Below are positions 7,638 to 14,542 of a stretch of DNA of 15,696 nt, one piece after another. The number at the start of each line of letters is the position of its first letter. Position 1 is the first letter of the stretch. The translations under genes and the position numbers were made by a program. The notes beneath the pieces were generated by a model. The model was not told where the DNA came from and did not search any database. It saw nothing but the letters and a program-made list of their open reading frames with translations. This DNA is from Polaribacter sp. Lineage in GTDB: Bacteria; Bacteroidota; Bacteroidia; Flavobacteriales; Flavobacteriaceae. Location: positions 1 through 15,696 of the forward strand of contig DPRC01000034.1 in NCBI GenBank assembly GCA_003537695.1, in the 5' to 3' direction.

Positions 7638-8177
7638 ATGAAAAGAACCTTACTTGCTATATTTTTAGTTTTTATTTTTCAAATTTCAAGGTCACAAGAA
7701 AAAAATGGACGTGTTTTTTTCTTAGCAGATGTGAATTTTACACTCGGAATTAATGAGCATTATCAAATAGGTCCCGACGATGACAATGGACCTTTAATTG
7801 TTCCGTCTGCATTATTTTTTAGATTTGGACTTGGTTATACCTTTAGAAAAAGAGTAGCCATTGCCTTTAATTCAGGATATGATTTTCATTGGAATTATGA
7901 TGTGAAAGCTTTTCCCACCTACGGTAGTCTAAAATATAATATTACAGAAAAAGAGGGAAATACTCACTTTATTGAAATAAGACGAGGTAAAATGTGGACC
8001 CCTTCCGCTACCTATTCTGATGGGAATTATTATGGTGTTGGTTTGGGAATTCAAGTTGCAGGTGAAGAAAGATGGAACACTATATTTAGAATAGATTTCC
8101 ATAGAAAAAGAAGTATCGGATTTGAGAATAATAGATTAGATAGCGTTTCTTTTGGTTTTGGTTTTTCGTTTTTTTAA
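7638..8177 (+). CDS. Small exported beta-barrel-like protein, unknown function
   Basis: A 179-residue protein with an evident signal peptide (MKRTLLAIFLVFIF, cleavage likely near Ser19-Gln20). The mature part consists of short alternating strands rich in glycine and aromatic residues, for example FRFGLGYTFRKRVAIAF and YYGVGLGIQV. It ends in SFGFGFSFF with a terminal phenylalanine, the usual C-terminal signature of outer-membrane barrels assembled by BAM. Its size would suit an 8-stranded barrel. I do not recognise a specific family. An acidic patch, DDDNG near residue 47, could be an exposed loop or an ion site. The ATG at 7638 directly precedes the signal peptide. It stands alone, with divergent and convergent neighbours, and the 238-nt upstream region has no clear promoter match. 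Confidence 0.75.
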   Translation: MKRTLLAIFLVFIFQISRSQEKNGRVFFLADVNFTLGINEHYQIGPDDDNGPLIVPSALFFRFGLGYTFRKRVAIAFNSGYDFHWNYDVKAFPTYGSLKYNITEKEGNTHFIEIRRGKMWTPSATYSDGNYYGVGLGIQVAGEERWNTIFRIDFHRKRSIGFENNRLDSVSFGFGFSFF

Positions 8178-8193
8178 CCGAAAATCGAGCAAA

Positions 8194-8214
8194 TTTTTTA
8201 GAATTTCTAAAAAA
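8194..8214. terminator. 21-bp inverted repeat in a convergent spacer, possible shared terminator
   Basis: TTTTTTAGAA (8194-8203), one T, then TTCTAAAAAA (8205-8214) form a perfect 10-bp-arm repeat. As RNA this would be a 9-bp stem with a 3-nt loop. It fills the 51-nt gap between two converging genes, where a bidirectional terminator is expected. The polarity is unusual: the U-run is the 5' arm and the A-run the 3' arm on both strands, so there is no trailing U-tract. Terminator function is therefore uncertain. Confidence 0.4.
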
Positions 8215-8228
8215 AGAGTCTGCTGTTT

Positions 8229-9134
8229 TTAGTTCAACTTCTTATTTGTAAAAGCGTCCATTTCATATTTGTTATGGATGGTTATTATCGCCAATCCAAA
8301 GAGCACAGCGGCAACAATTAAAATGGTGCTAATTAACCCACTGACTCCAAATGACATTCGAATTAAAATAGTAGAAATAACAAATCCTGAATTTCTGATT
8401 ATTTTATGGAATTGATCAGTATAGAAGAAAGAAATCAAAAGGAGCACAACATCGACTAGAATTAGTACCGTAAAAAATTGATCAAAAAACAGGTTATTTA
8501 TACTTTCAAAAGAGGGCAACTTCGTTGAAGGAGCTGAAATTCCTGAAGACCAATCAATAAATGTATAAAGTCCAATAACAAAAAACAGTGGCACCAATAT
8601 AATAGCAATAAGCCTTTTCTTTTGAACAAATTTTTCAATTACCGGCTTGATACTTGTTTCTTGAGAAGCTTTTCGTTTTCCTTGTTTTTGGAAAAGATAA
8701 ATGAGGTAAAATAGCACTAAAGAAGCTACCAAATCGTAGGTAAATTGTAAATCTCCTTTGATTTCAAACCAATCTGCGGTGAGTTCTAATGCAGATAAAT
8801 CTTTAAATAACTTTCGGATAATAATAAGTGTTATAATCTCGTATTGTTTGGTTATATAGGTTGTAAAGGATTTTGGTAAGTAGTAGATAAGCAAGTATAC
8901 TTCATAAACAAGAATAAAAGAAAAAGGCGTATACGCCGCTGATATTGGGTTTTTAAGGAGTTCTGAATTCGATGGAAATTCTATAAAGTCAAATTTTAAA
9001 AAGTAAATAATCGCTAAATGAATAAAAAAACTTAGGATTGCTAATTTAAGAATGATGTTCTCCGCTTTTCCTCGTGTGTTGTCAGAAAGCAGTTTGTCAA
9101 AGATAAATGGTACTATGTTTTTTGTTTTAATCAT
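8229..9134 (-). CDS. Multi-pass inner-membrane protein, unknown function
   Basis: A 301-residue protein with about seven hydrophobic stretches (roughly 28-46, 67-86, 98-108, 131-148, 174-193, 217-237 and 248-285, the last probably two helices). A lysine/arginine-rich cytosolic loop is near 149-176 (KQGKRKASQ...VQKKR). I do not recognise a family and see no catalytic motif. One segment (FTTYITKQYEIITLIIIRKLF, about 90-110) mixes basic residues into a hydrophobic run but has no regular S4-type spacing. The ATG at 9132-9134 is preferred over an in-frame GTG at 9150-9152, because a good promoter with a leader of about 70 nt precedes it. The gene is monocistronic: the PETase-like gene upstream ends at 9323 and a strong promoter intervenes. 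Confidence 0.72.
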   Translation of the reverse strand: MIKTKNIVPFIFDKLLSDNTRGKAENIILKLAILSFFIHLAIIYFLKFDFIEFPSNSELLKNPISAAYTPFSFILVYEVYLLIYYLPKSFTTYITKQYEIITLIIIRKLFKDLSALELTADWFEIKGDLQFTYDLVASLVLFYLIYLFQKQGKRKASQETSIKPVIEKFVQKKRLIAIILVPLFFVIGLYTFIDWSSGISAPSTKLPSFESINNLFFDQFFTVLILVDVVLLLISFFYTDQFHKIIRNSGFVISTILIRMSFGVSGLISTILIVAAVLFGLAIITIHNKYEMDAFTNKKLN

Positions 9135-9192
9135 ATCTCTACTTTTTAACACACCTGTTTGTTAATTATTTTATGATGAAGCAGTTCATTTT

Positions 9193-9206
9193 CGAAGCGT
9201 TCTTCG
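9193..9206 (-). repeat. Perfect hairpin at the predicted transcript 5' end
   Basis: CGAAG (9193-9197), CGTT loop and CTTCG (9202-9206) form a 5-bp perfect stem. It begins one to two bases after the -7 element of the promoter at 9208-9237. It thus overlaps the predicted +1 and would lie at the extreme 5' end of the mRNA of the unknown membrane protein. It could be an operator straddling the start site or an mRNA-stabilising 5' hairpin. Confidence 0.4.
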
Positions 9207-9207
9207 G

Positions 9208-9237
9208 TAAAGATAATTAATTTACATGAGTTTTCAA
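9208..9237 (-). promoter_or_regulatory. Promoter of the unknown membrane protein gene
   Basis: On the minus strand, TTG (9237-9235) is followed by 19 nt and then TATCTTTA (9215-9208). This matches TTG-N19-TAnnTTTG at all conserved bases but the last. Spacing is identical to the rplM promoter. Start of transcription is expected near 9203, giving a leader of about 70 nt before the ATG at 9134. It separates this gene from the esterase pair upstream. Confidence 0.6.
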
Positions 9238-9322
9238 TTTATCGAATTTTCATAGGAATTATTTTCCTTCTTTGTTATTGGTTGTTTCTAATTTCGCTTC
9301 AGCGCTTTTATTTTCTCTTAAA

Positions 9323-10435
9323 CTATTTCTTTAAAAATTTAAACACCTGTTTTTCTAATCTCAAAAAATAGAGGCCTGTAGATAATTCATTCACGTTTAT
9401 TTTATCACCAGCATTTATTTTTCCATATTTCACTTGTTGTCCCAATACATTGTTAACCGTATAATCGATGGCGTATGGTTTAGAGAAGTAAACGGTAAGC
9501 TCATCTTCCGCTACATTTGGAAACATTTGAACTTTTATTTTGGTGTCTTCAAATTCTTTTTCAGAAAGTGTTGTACAGTTGAGATTGGTTAAATATTTGG
9601 AGCTTGTTGAGTTTTGGTCTAAGTTCGCAACGTTGAGGAGTTTGCAATAGCAATCAGTAGTTGCTAAAAATAGTTGGAACCAAGCATATGCAATGTTTCC
9701 AACATCCCCATTTCCTGTTAAAGGATTTAAAGGACTATAATGGTTGCCTCCAGAAATTTCAAAAAGTAATTTGTTAGTGGTGTTTGGTGTATAATTGTAA
9801 TGCACGTCTGCATGCCTATTTATGGGTGCTATTTGGTCTAATTGGCCGCTAATAATTAGTAGAGGTGCACTGTGGTTTAGACTTGAAATTGATAAGGTGC
9901 TCTCAAGTAGCCAAGGAGCGATTGCAAATACTGCTTTTATAGTAGGATCTATTTTGGCGGCTAGTTGTGCACCCCCACCTCCCATAGACCAACCACCAAC
10001 GGCAATATTATTGGTGTCAATTTTTTGATATAGAGGAGAAAGTGTTCTGTTATTTTCTTGTCGTAGTGTCTCCATTGCATCTATCAAGGCATTTGCTCTT
10101 GCTTGTGGGAAGTCATACAGGGAATTCGTGCCAATAGTCATGCATAAAAACCCGCGAGAGGCTAAATATTTCGCCCATCCTTCAATAGATGTCTGAGTTG
10201 CTGTATAGCCGGGAACTAATATGATACTTTTTAATTGGCCATTCTCATTTGCTGGAAAATATAAGGTAGCGCCAGTATAGTCTGGGCCATTTCGAAGGCC
10301 ATCTGACTCCTCTAAGGAGTCCAATGTGAATGCCGTGTAATTTGTGGTGTTCTCAACTGTAACGGAGGCGCACTGACTATAAGAAGGGGTTACTTGTGTA
10401 AAAAGAAATATCAAAAAGGCGATTGGAATTCTCAT
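9323..10435 (-). CDS. PETase/cutinase-like polyester hydrolase with T9SS sorting domain
   Basis: A secreted alpha/beta hydrolase of 370 residues, close to PET hydrolases and cutinases. The signal peptide is 1-20. The catalytic domain is about 22-265, with Ser150 in GGWSMGGGG, Asp200 (GQLDQIAP) and His232 (GGNHY). The substrate cleft has Tyr77 (VPGYTA), Met151, Trp149 and Trp175 (IAPWLLE), equivalent to Ideonella PETase Tyr87, Met161, Trp159 and Trp185. The extra PETase disulfide is absent: Gly197 and Ser234 stand where its cysteines are. His208 takes the Ser214 place, as in actinobacterial cutinases. A Cys/Asn-rich linker (262-295) leads to a type A T9SS domain (about 300-370: MFPNVAEDELTV, VLGQQV, STGLYFLRL, FKFLKK), implying surface attachment or release. 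Bacteroidetes PET-active esterases of this architecture are known (Aequorivita PET27, Kaistella PET30). The real substrate may be a natural polyester. It is second gene after the esterase at 10497-11474. Confidence 0.9.
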   Translation of the reverse strand: MRIPIAFLIFLFTQVTPSYSQCASVTVENTTNYTAFTLDSLEESDGLRNGPDYTGATLYFPANENGQLKSIILVPGYTATQTSIEGWAKYLASRGFLCMTIGTNSLYDFPQARANALIDAMETLRQENNRTLSPLYQKIDTNNIAVGGWSMGGGGAQLAAKIDPTIKAVFAIAPWLLESTLSISSLNHSAPLLIISGQLDQIAPINRHADVHYNYTPNTTNKLLFEISGGNHYSPLNPLTGNGDVGNIAYAWFQLFLATTDCYCKLLNVANLDQNSTSSKYLTNLNCTTLSEKEFEDTKIKVQMFPNVAEDELTVYFSKPYAIDYTVNNVLGQQVKYGKINAGDKINVNELSTGLYFLRLEKQVFKFLKK

Positions 10436-10496
10436 TACTATTTGATTGGTTGTTCACGTTTTTAAAAGAAACGATGTGTGCAGGCCCAGCGGCATA

Positions 10497-11474
10497 TTAA
10501 TTGGAACAATTGGCAGAAACCGTTTCTATCGAAAGGAAGTTTGAGCAAGTATCACAAAATAAACTTTTAAAGAAACAGGCTGCGCGGCCTACTCTAAAAA
10601 TAGCGCCTTCTTTGTCTCTATAAATGCTATGACCTCCTTTAGGATCAATGGTGAAGTCATTGCAAATACCTTGTTCATTTAGCATATTATGAAGTTTTCT
10701 AGAGCCAAATCCAGTATATGGGCTGACATCAATGGATACGACTTTATCAAGTTCGCCGTGAAAAGAAATCATAGGAATTAGTTCTTCTGGTTTTATTACG
10801 ATAGGAGAAACTGCACCCCAATTATTAAAAATAGCTTTAATTGAAAAAGGCTGTTTAAAATTATTTCCAGAGGAATTTAAGGGTCCAAGTTTTTCCGCTA
10901 GCATTGGGAAAAACTGATTCCATTCTTGCTGACTGCCATAGGCCGTCATTAATGCTGTAATTGATCCCGCACTGCTGCCGCCCATAAAGATCCAAGCGGG
11001 GTCTATTTTAAGGGTATCAGCATTTTCTAAAGTATATCGCAAGGCTGCATTTGCGTCTTGCTGTGCTCTGTAAACTGCCACTGCGTGGTCTCCTAAAATA
11101 TTTTGGTCAAAGCCTAAGCGATAAGTTATAGTGGCTGCTACAAAACCTCTTTTAGCAAATTCTTTACAGAGATTGGTCATGTAGGATTCTTTATTTCCTC
11201 CAACAAATCCTCCGCCATGAACAAGCAATACAAAGGGTCTTTTAGACAGTGTATCTAAGGTATTATTTGGATAGTAAAAGTCTATGAATAGTTCTTGTGA
11301 TTTTCCGAGAACATTAACCGCAGTTCCATACGTACGATTCTTTAAAGAGTCAATTTCAATGCTAGAGAAAAATTCACGATTGCTGTAGCGACCTTCTTGT
11401 GAGCAATATTGCGCCGATACAGTGCTTGTGGTTATAAAGAGAGCTACGGTTAAAATAAAACGGATTATATTCAT
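10497..11474 (-). CDS. Exported HGGGF-type carboxylesterase (HSL/BD-FAE-like)
   Basis: An alpha/beta hydrolase of 325 residues from the ATG at 11472-11474, which gives a clean signal peptide (MNIIRFILTVALFITTSTVSA). A TTG-initiated extension to 11498 is less likely. The oxyanion loop is HGGGF (86-90), the nucleophile Ser168 in GGSSAGS, the acid Asp243 (HGELDKVV), and the base His282 (GGHSIY). This is the hormone-sensitive-lipase/carboxylesterase layout that acts on short acyl, acetyl or feruloyl esters; substrate cannot be read from sequence. The C-terminus holds a cysteine cluster (Cys300, 307, 310, 323; ending SANCSN) and stops without a T9SS domain, so a periplasmic location is likely. The gene starts the two-gene unit; the PETase-like gene follows after 61 nt with no promoter between them. 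Confidence 0.88.
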   Translation of the reverse strand: MNIIRFILTVALFITTSTVSAQYCSQEGRYSNREFFSSIEIDSLKNRTYGTAVNVLGKSQELFIDFYYPNNTLDTLSKRPFVLLVHGGGFVGGNKESYMTNLCKEFAKRGFVAATITYRLGFDQNILGDHAVAVYRAQQDANAALRYTLENADTLKIDPAWIFMGGSSAGSITALMTAYGSQQEWNQFFPMLAEKLGPLNSSGNNFKQPFSIKAIFNNWGAVSPIVIKPEELIPMISFHGELDKVVSIDVSPYTGFGSRKLHNMLNEQGICNDFTIDPKGGHSIYRDKEGAIFRVGRAACFFKSLFCDTCSNFLSIETVSANCSN

Positions 11475-11495
11475 AATGTTGATGGGTATAAATAA

Positions 11496-11503
11496 CAAAT
11501 TTA
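11496..11503 (-). promoter_or_regulatory. Probable -7 element of the esterase pair
   Basis: On the minus strand, TAAATTTG (11503-11496) matches TAnnTTTG exactly and lies 21 nt upstream of the esterase ATG at 11474, giving a short leader of about 15 nt. No TTG occurs at the 19-nt spacing. The 60-nt gap between polA and the esterase has room for little else, so this is the best candidate to drive both hydrolase genes. Confidence 0.5.
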
Positions 11504-11518
11504 GTCAATAGAAATTAA

Positions 11519-11532
11519 AAGAAAGCTTTCTT
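11519..11532. terminator. 14-bp perfect palindrome just after polA, possible weak terminator
   Basis: AAGAAAGCTTTCTT is a perfect palindrome beginning 3 nt after the polA stop codon. On the minus strand it is followed by TTAATTTC, a modest T-rich tail. As RNA only 5 bp around an AGCT loop would form, so termination would be weak. It could equally be a dyad operator for the esterase promoter that lies 16 nt further on. Confidence 0.35.
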
Positions 11533-11534
11533 CT

Positions 11535-14381
11535 TTAATGTGCTTCCAACCAGTTTTCTCCAGTACCCACCTCAACATCCAAAGGCACACTCATTTTAAA
11601 AGCATTTTCCATTTCATATTTTATGATGGGTCTAATGACTTCTAACTCTTCTTTATGAGCGTCAAAAACCAATTCATCATGCACTTGTAATAACATTTTC
11701 GATTTGAAATTTTCTTTTTCAAATCGATTGTGAATATTGATCATGGCCAATTTTATAATATCTGCAGCAGAGCCTTGAATGGGGGCGTTTACTGCATTTC
11801 TTTCAGCACCACTTCGCACCATCGCGTTTCTAGAATTGATGTCTTTTAAATAGCGTCGTCTGTTTAAGACAGTTTCTACATACCCGTGTTCTCTTGCAAA
11901 ATCTACCTGTGCAGACATGTATGCTTTTAACTTCGGATACGTGACATAGTAGGTGTCAATTAATTCTTTGGCTTCGCTTCTAGATAAATCGGTTTGATTG
12001 CTCAATCCGAAAGCAGAGACACCATAGACAATTCCAAAATTTACTGTCTTTGCATTGCTACGTTGTGCACGCGTAACTTCATCCAAAGGAACGTTAAATA
12101 CTTTTGCAGCGGTAGAAGCGTGAATATCTTCCCCGTTTTTAAAAGCTTCCATCATATTTTCTTCAGCACTTAAAGCAGCAATAATTCGCAATTCTATTTG
12201 AGAATAATCGGCAGCTAACAGTACATAGTTTTCATCTCTTGGAATAAAAGATTTCCGAACTTCTTTGCCGCGTTCTGTTCTAATGGGGATGTTTTGTAAA
12301 TTAGGATTGTTAGAACTTAAGCGTCCTGTAGCGGCAACAGCCTGCATATATTGCGTGTGTATTCTCCCCGTTTTTGGATTTACTTCATTTGGTAAAGCAT
12401 CTACATAGGTGCTTTGTAGCTTTTTATACTGTCTATACTCTTGAATGTCTTTAATAATTTCGTGCTCTTTTGCCAGGTAAGATAGGATGTCTTCCCCTGT
12501 GGCATATTGACCTGTTTTTGTTTTTTTAGGTTTTTTTACCAATTCCATTTTTTCAAATAAAACAATTCCTAATTGTTTTGGGGAAGCAATATTAAATTCT
12601 TCTCCGGCTTGTTCATAAATACTTTTTTCTAAACGGTTGATGTCCTCTGTTAAGTCAACAGAAAGTCCTTTTAAGAAACCGGTATTAATATTAATTCCTT
12701 CAATTTCCATTGCTGTTAAAACTGAGACTAAGGGCAGTTCAATGTCGTTGAAGAGTTTGGTAACGTTCCCGTTCTCCAACTCTCCCGTAAAAAGTTGTTT
12801 TAGTTGAAAAGTAATGTCTGCATCTTCCACAGCGTATTCTGTTTGCTCTTTTAGAGGCACGCTGCGCATGGAAAGCTGATTTTTCCCTTTTTTACCAATA
12901 AGCGCTGTTATTGCAACAGGCTGATAATTTAAATAGGTTTCTGCCAAGATATCCATATTATGTCGCATGTCTGGATTGATTAAGTAATGCGCAATCATCG
13001 TATCAAATAACTTCCCTTTTACAGGCATATTATAGGTCGATAATACTTTGATATCATATTTTAAATTGTGACCAATCTTTTCGATTTCCGATTCGAAAAA
13101 AGGCCTAAACTCCTCTAAAATAATTTGTGTTTCGATTTGATCTTCTGGCAAGGAAAGATAATATCCTTTTCCAATTTCATATGAAAAAGCAATGCCAATT
13201 ACTTCAACTTCTAATGCTTTTAAACCAGTAGTTTCTGTATCAAAACAAACCGAAGTTTGTTTCATTAAATTCCGAAGCAATAATTTTCTTGCGAAAGGAG
13301 AATCGATATGCTGATAGAAATGATTTGTAGTTGAAATTGTTTTAAACCCAGAAGCAATTTCTTCTACAGAGACACTTCCGGTTCCTGGAGCAGCAAATAA
13401 GTCAAATTGACCTTCTGGACTTGGAACTACCTTTTTAGGAGACGCTTTTGTTTTTTCTTCTGACGCATTTTCTACCGAATTGGTCTTAGCAGCATCTTCG
13501 ATAGCAAAAGTCTTGGTAAAATTGGTCAATAGATTTCTAAACTCTAACTCGCTAAAAAGCTCAGTAACCTTTTGAATATCTGGTTGGTCAAGTTCAAAGT
13601 CTTTTGCATTGAAAGTGACAGGCACATCTAGCATAATGGTGGCTAGTTTTTTAGAAAGTAAGCCTAAGTCTTTAGCAGCTTCCACTTTCTCTTTCATTTT
13701 CCCTTTGAGCTCGTGTGTATTTGCTAATAGGTTTTCCATAGAGCCATAGGTGGCTAAAAACTTCTTTGCCGTTTTTTCCCCAACACCAGGTAACCCTGGA
13801 ATATTATCGGCAGAATCGCCCATCATTCCTAAGAAATCAATTACTTGTAAAGGATCTGTAACGCCAAATTTTTCTTGTACTTCAGGAACTCCCCAGATAT
13901 CATATCCACCTCCAAAACGCGGTTTGTACATAAAGATATTGTCAGAAACCAGTTGTGCAAAATCTTTGTCTGGCGTAACCATAAAAGTTTTATAACCTTC
14001 TTTTTCTGCTTGTTTAGAGAGGGTTCCAATAACATCATCAGCTTCAAAACCGGCTTTCACCATAATAGGGATGTGCATGGCCTTTAAAATCTCTTGTATA
14101 TACGGTACTGCAATTTTAATAGCTTCAGGTGTTTCGTCTCTGTTGGCTTTATAAGCTTCAAACATCTCCACGCGATCAACACTTCCACCTTTGTCAAAAC
14201 AAACGGCTAAGTGATCTGGCCTTTCCCGTTTAATAACGTCTAAAAGAGAGTTCATAAAACCCATAATAGCAGAGGTATCTAGTCCTTTTGAATTTATTTG
14301 CGGATTTTTAATAAATGCATAGTAACCTCTGAAAATTAGTGCAAAAGCATCTACTAAAAAAACTCTTTTTTGATCTGACAT
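11535..14381 (-). CDS. polA: DNA polymerase I
   Basis: Repair and Okazaki-fragment polymerase, 948 residues, normal length. The 5' nuclease domain is about 1-290, with metal-site acidic clusters such as EADDVIG, TPDKDFAQL and MMGDSADNIPG followed by GVGEKTA. A Glu/Lys/Ser-rich linker (about 295-340) leads to the 3'-5' proofreading domain (about 350-540) with all motifs present: DTE (Asp381, Glu383), NLKYD (Asp443) and YAVEDAD (Tyr516, Asp520). The polymerase domain runs from about 545 to 948: TGRLSS-NNPNLQNIP, motif A DYSQIELR (Asp725), the O-helix RSNAKTVNFGIVYG (Lys778, Phe782, Tyr786) and motif C QVHDE (Asp902). Phe782 corresponds to E. coli Phe762. All three activities should be intact, unlike the many PolA proteins with a dead exonuclease. 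The ATG is at 14379-14381; the metallophosphoesterase gene diverges after 161 nt. Confidence 0.98.
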   Translation of the reverse strand: MSDQKRVFLVDAFALIFRGYYAFIKNPQINSKGLDTSAIMGFMNSLLDVIKRERPDHLAVCFDKGGSVDRVEMFEAYKANRDETPEAIKIAVPYIQEILKAMHIPIMVKAGFEADDVIGTLSKQAEKEGYKTFMVTPDKDFAQLVSDNIFMYKPRFGGGYDIWGVPEVQEKFGVTDPLQVIDFLGMMGDSADNIPGLPGVGEKTAKKFLATYGSMENLLANTHELKGKMKEKVEAAKDLGLLSKKLATIMLDVPVTFNAKDFELDQPDIQKVTELFSELEFRNLLTNFTKTFAIEDAAKTNSVENASEEKTKASPKKVVPSPEGQFDLFAAPGTGSVSVEEIASGFKTISTTNHFYQHIDSPFARKLLLRNLMKQTSVCFDTETTGLKALEVEVIGIAFSYEIGKGYYLSLPEDQIETQIILEEFRPFFESEIEKIGHNLKYDIKVLSTYNMPVKGKLFDTMIAHYLINPDMRHNMDILAETYLNYQPVAITALIGKKGKNQLSMRSVPLKEQTEYAVEDADITFQLKQLFTGELENGNVTKLFNDIELPLVSVLTAMEIEGININTGFLKGLSVDLTEDINRLEKSIYEQAGEEFNIASPKQLGIVLFEKMELVKKPKKTKTGQYATGEDILSYLAKEHEIIKDIQEYRQYKKLQSTYVDALPNEVNPKTGRIHTQYMQAVAATGRLSSNNPNLQNIPIRTERGKEVRKSFIPRDENYVLLAADYSQIELRIIAALSAEENMMEAFKNGEDIHASTAAKVFNVPLDEVTRAQRSNAKTVNFGIVYGVSAFGLSNQTDLSRSEAKELIDTYYVTYPKLKAYMSAQVDFAREHGYVETVLNRRRYLKDINSRNAMVRSGAERNAVNAPIQGSAADIIKLAMINIHNRFEKENFKSKMLLQVHDELVFDAHKEELEVIRPIIKYEMENAFKMSVPLDVEVGTGENWLEAH

Positions 14382-14511
14382 ATTCGTTTTTGTAACCTAT
14401 TTGTGGATGATTTATTTTGAGCGCACGTAAAAATTAGTGAGTACGACAGTCCTTGCAGTAAAGCTACAAAACTTTAACATCCTATTAAAATTCATTCGAC
14501 ATTATAACTCT

Positions 14512-14519
14512 TATCTTTG
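14512..14519 (+). promoter_or_regulatory. Probable -7 element of the metallophosphoesterase gene
   Basis: TATCTTTG fits TAnnTTTG exactly and lies 23 nt upstream of the ATG at 14543. The -33 region is poor (TTC rather than TTG near 14491). It sits in the 161-nt divergent spacer shared with polA, for which I found only a weak candidate element. Confidence 0.45.
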
Positions 14520-14542
14520 ACAAAATTTTTTAAACTTGTTTT

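Noticed and set aside
8229..9134. Voltage-sensor-like channel reading of the membrane protein.
   Set aside because: The basic segment lacks the every-third-residue Arg/Lys pattern and no pore signature follows.
9135..9152. GTG start for the unknown membrane protein.
   Set aside because: Adds six residues with no support; the ATG at 9134 is the more usual start. It remains possible.
10497..11474. Calling the upstream esterase an MHETase.
   Set aside because: MHETase belongs to the tannase/feruloyl-esterase family with a large lid; this protein has the HGGGF/GGSSAGS hormone-sensitive-lipase layout and no lid domain.
11475..11498. TTG start for the HGGGF esterase.
   Set aside because: It overlaps the predicted promoter and would blur the signal peptide that begins at the ATG at 11474.
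14448..14470. TAGCTTTA on the minus strand as the polA promoter -7 element.
   Set aside because: The last base is off-consensus and there is no TTG at the right distance; too weak to list as a feature.
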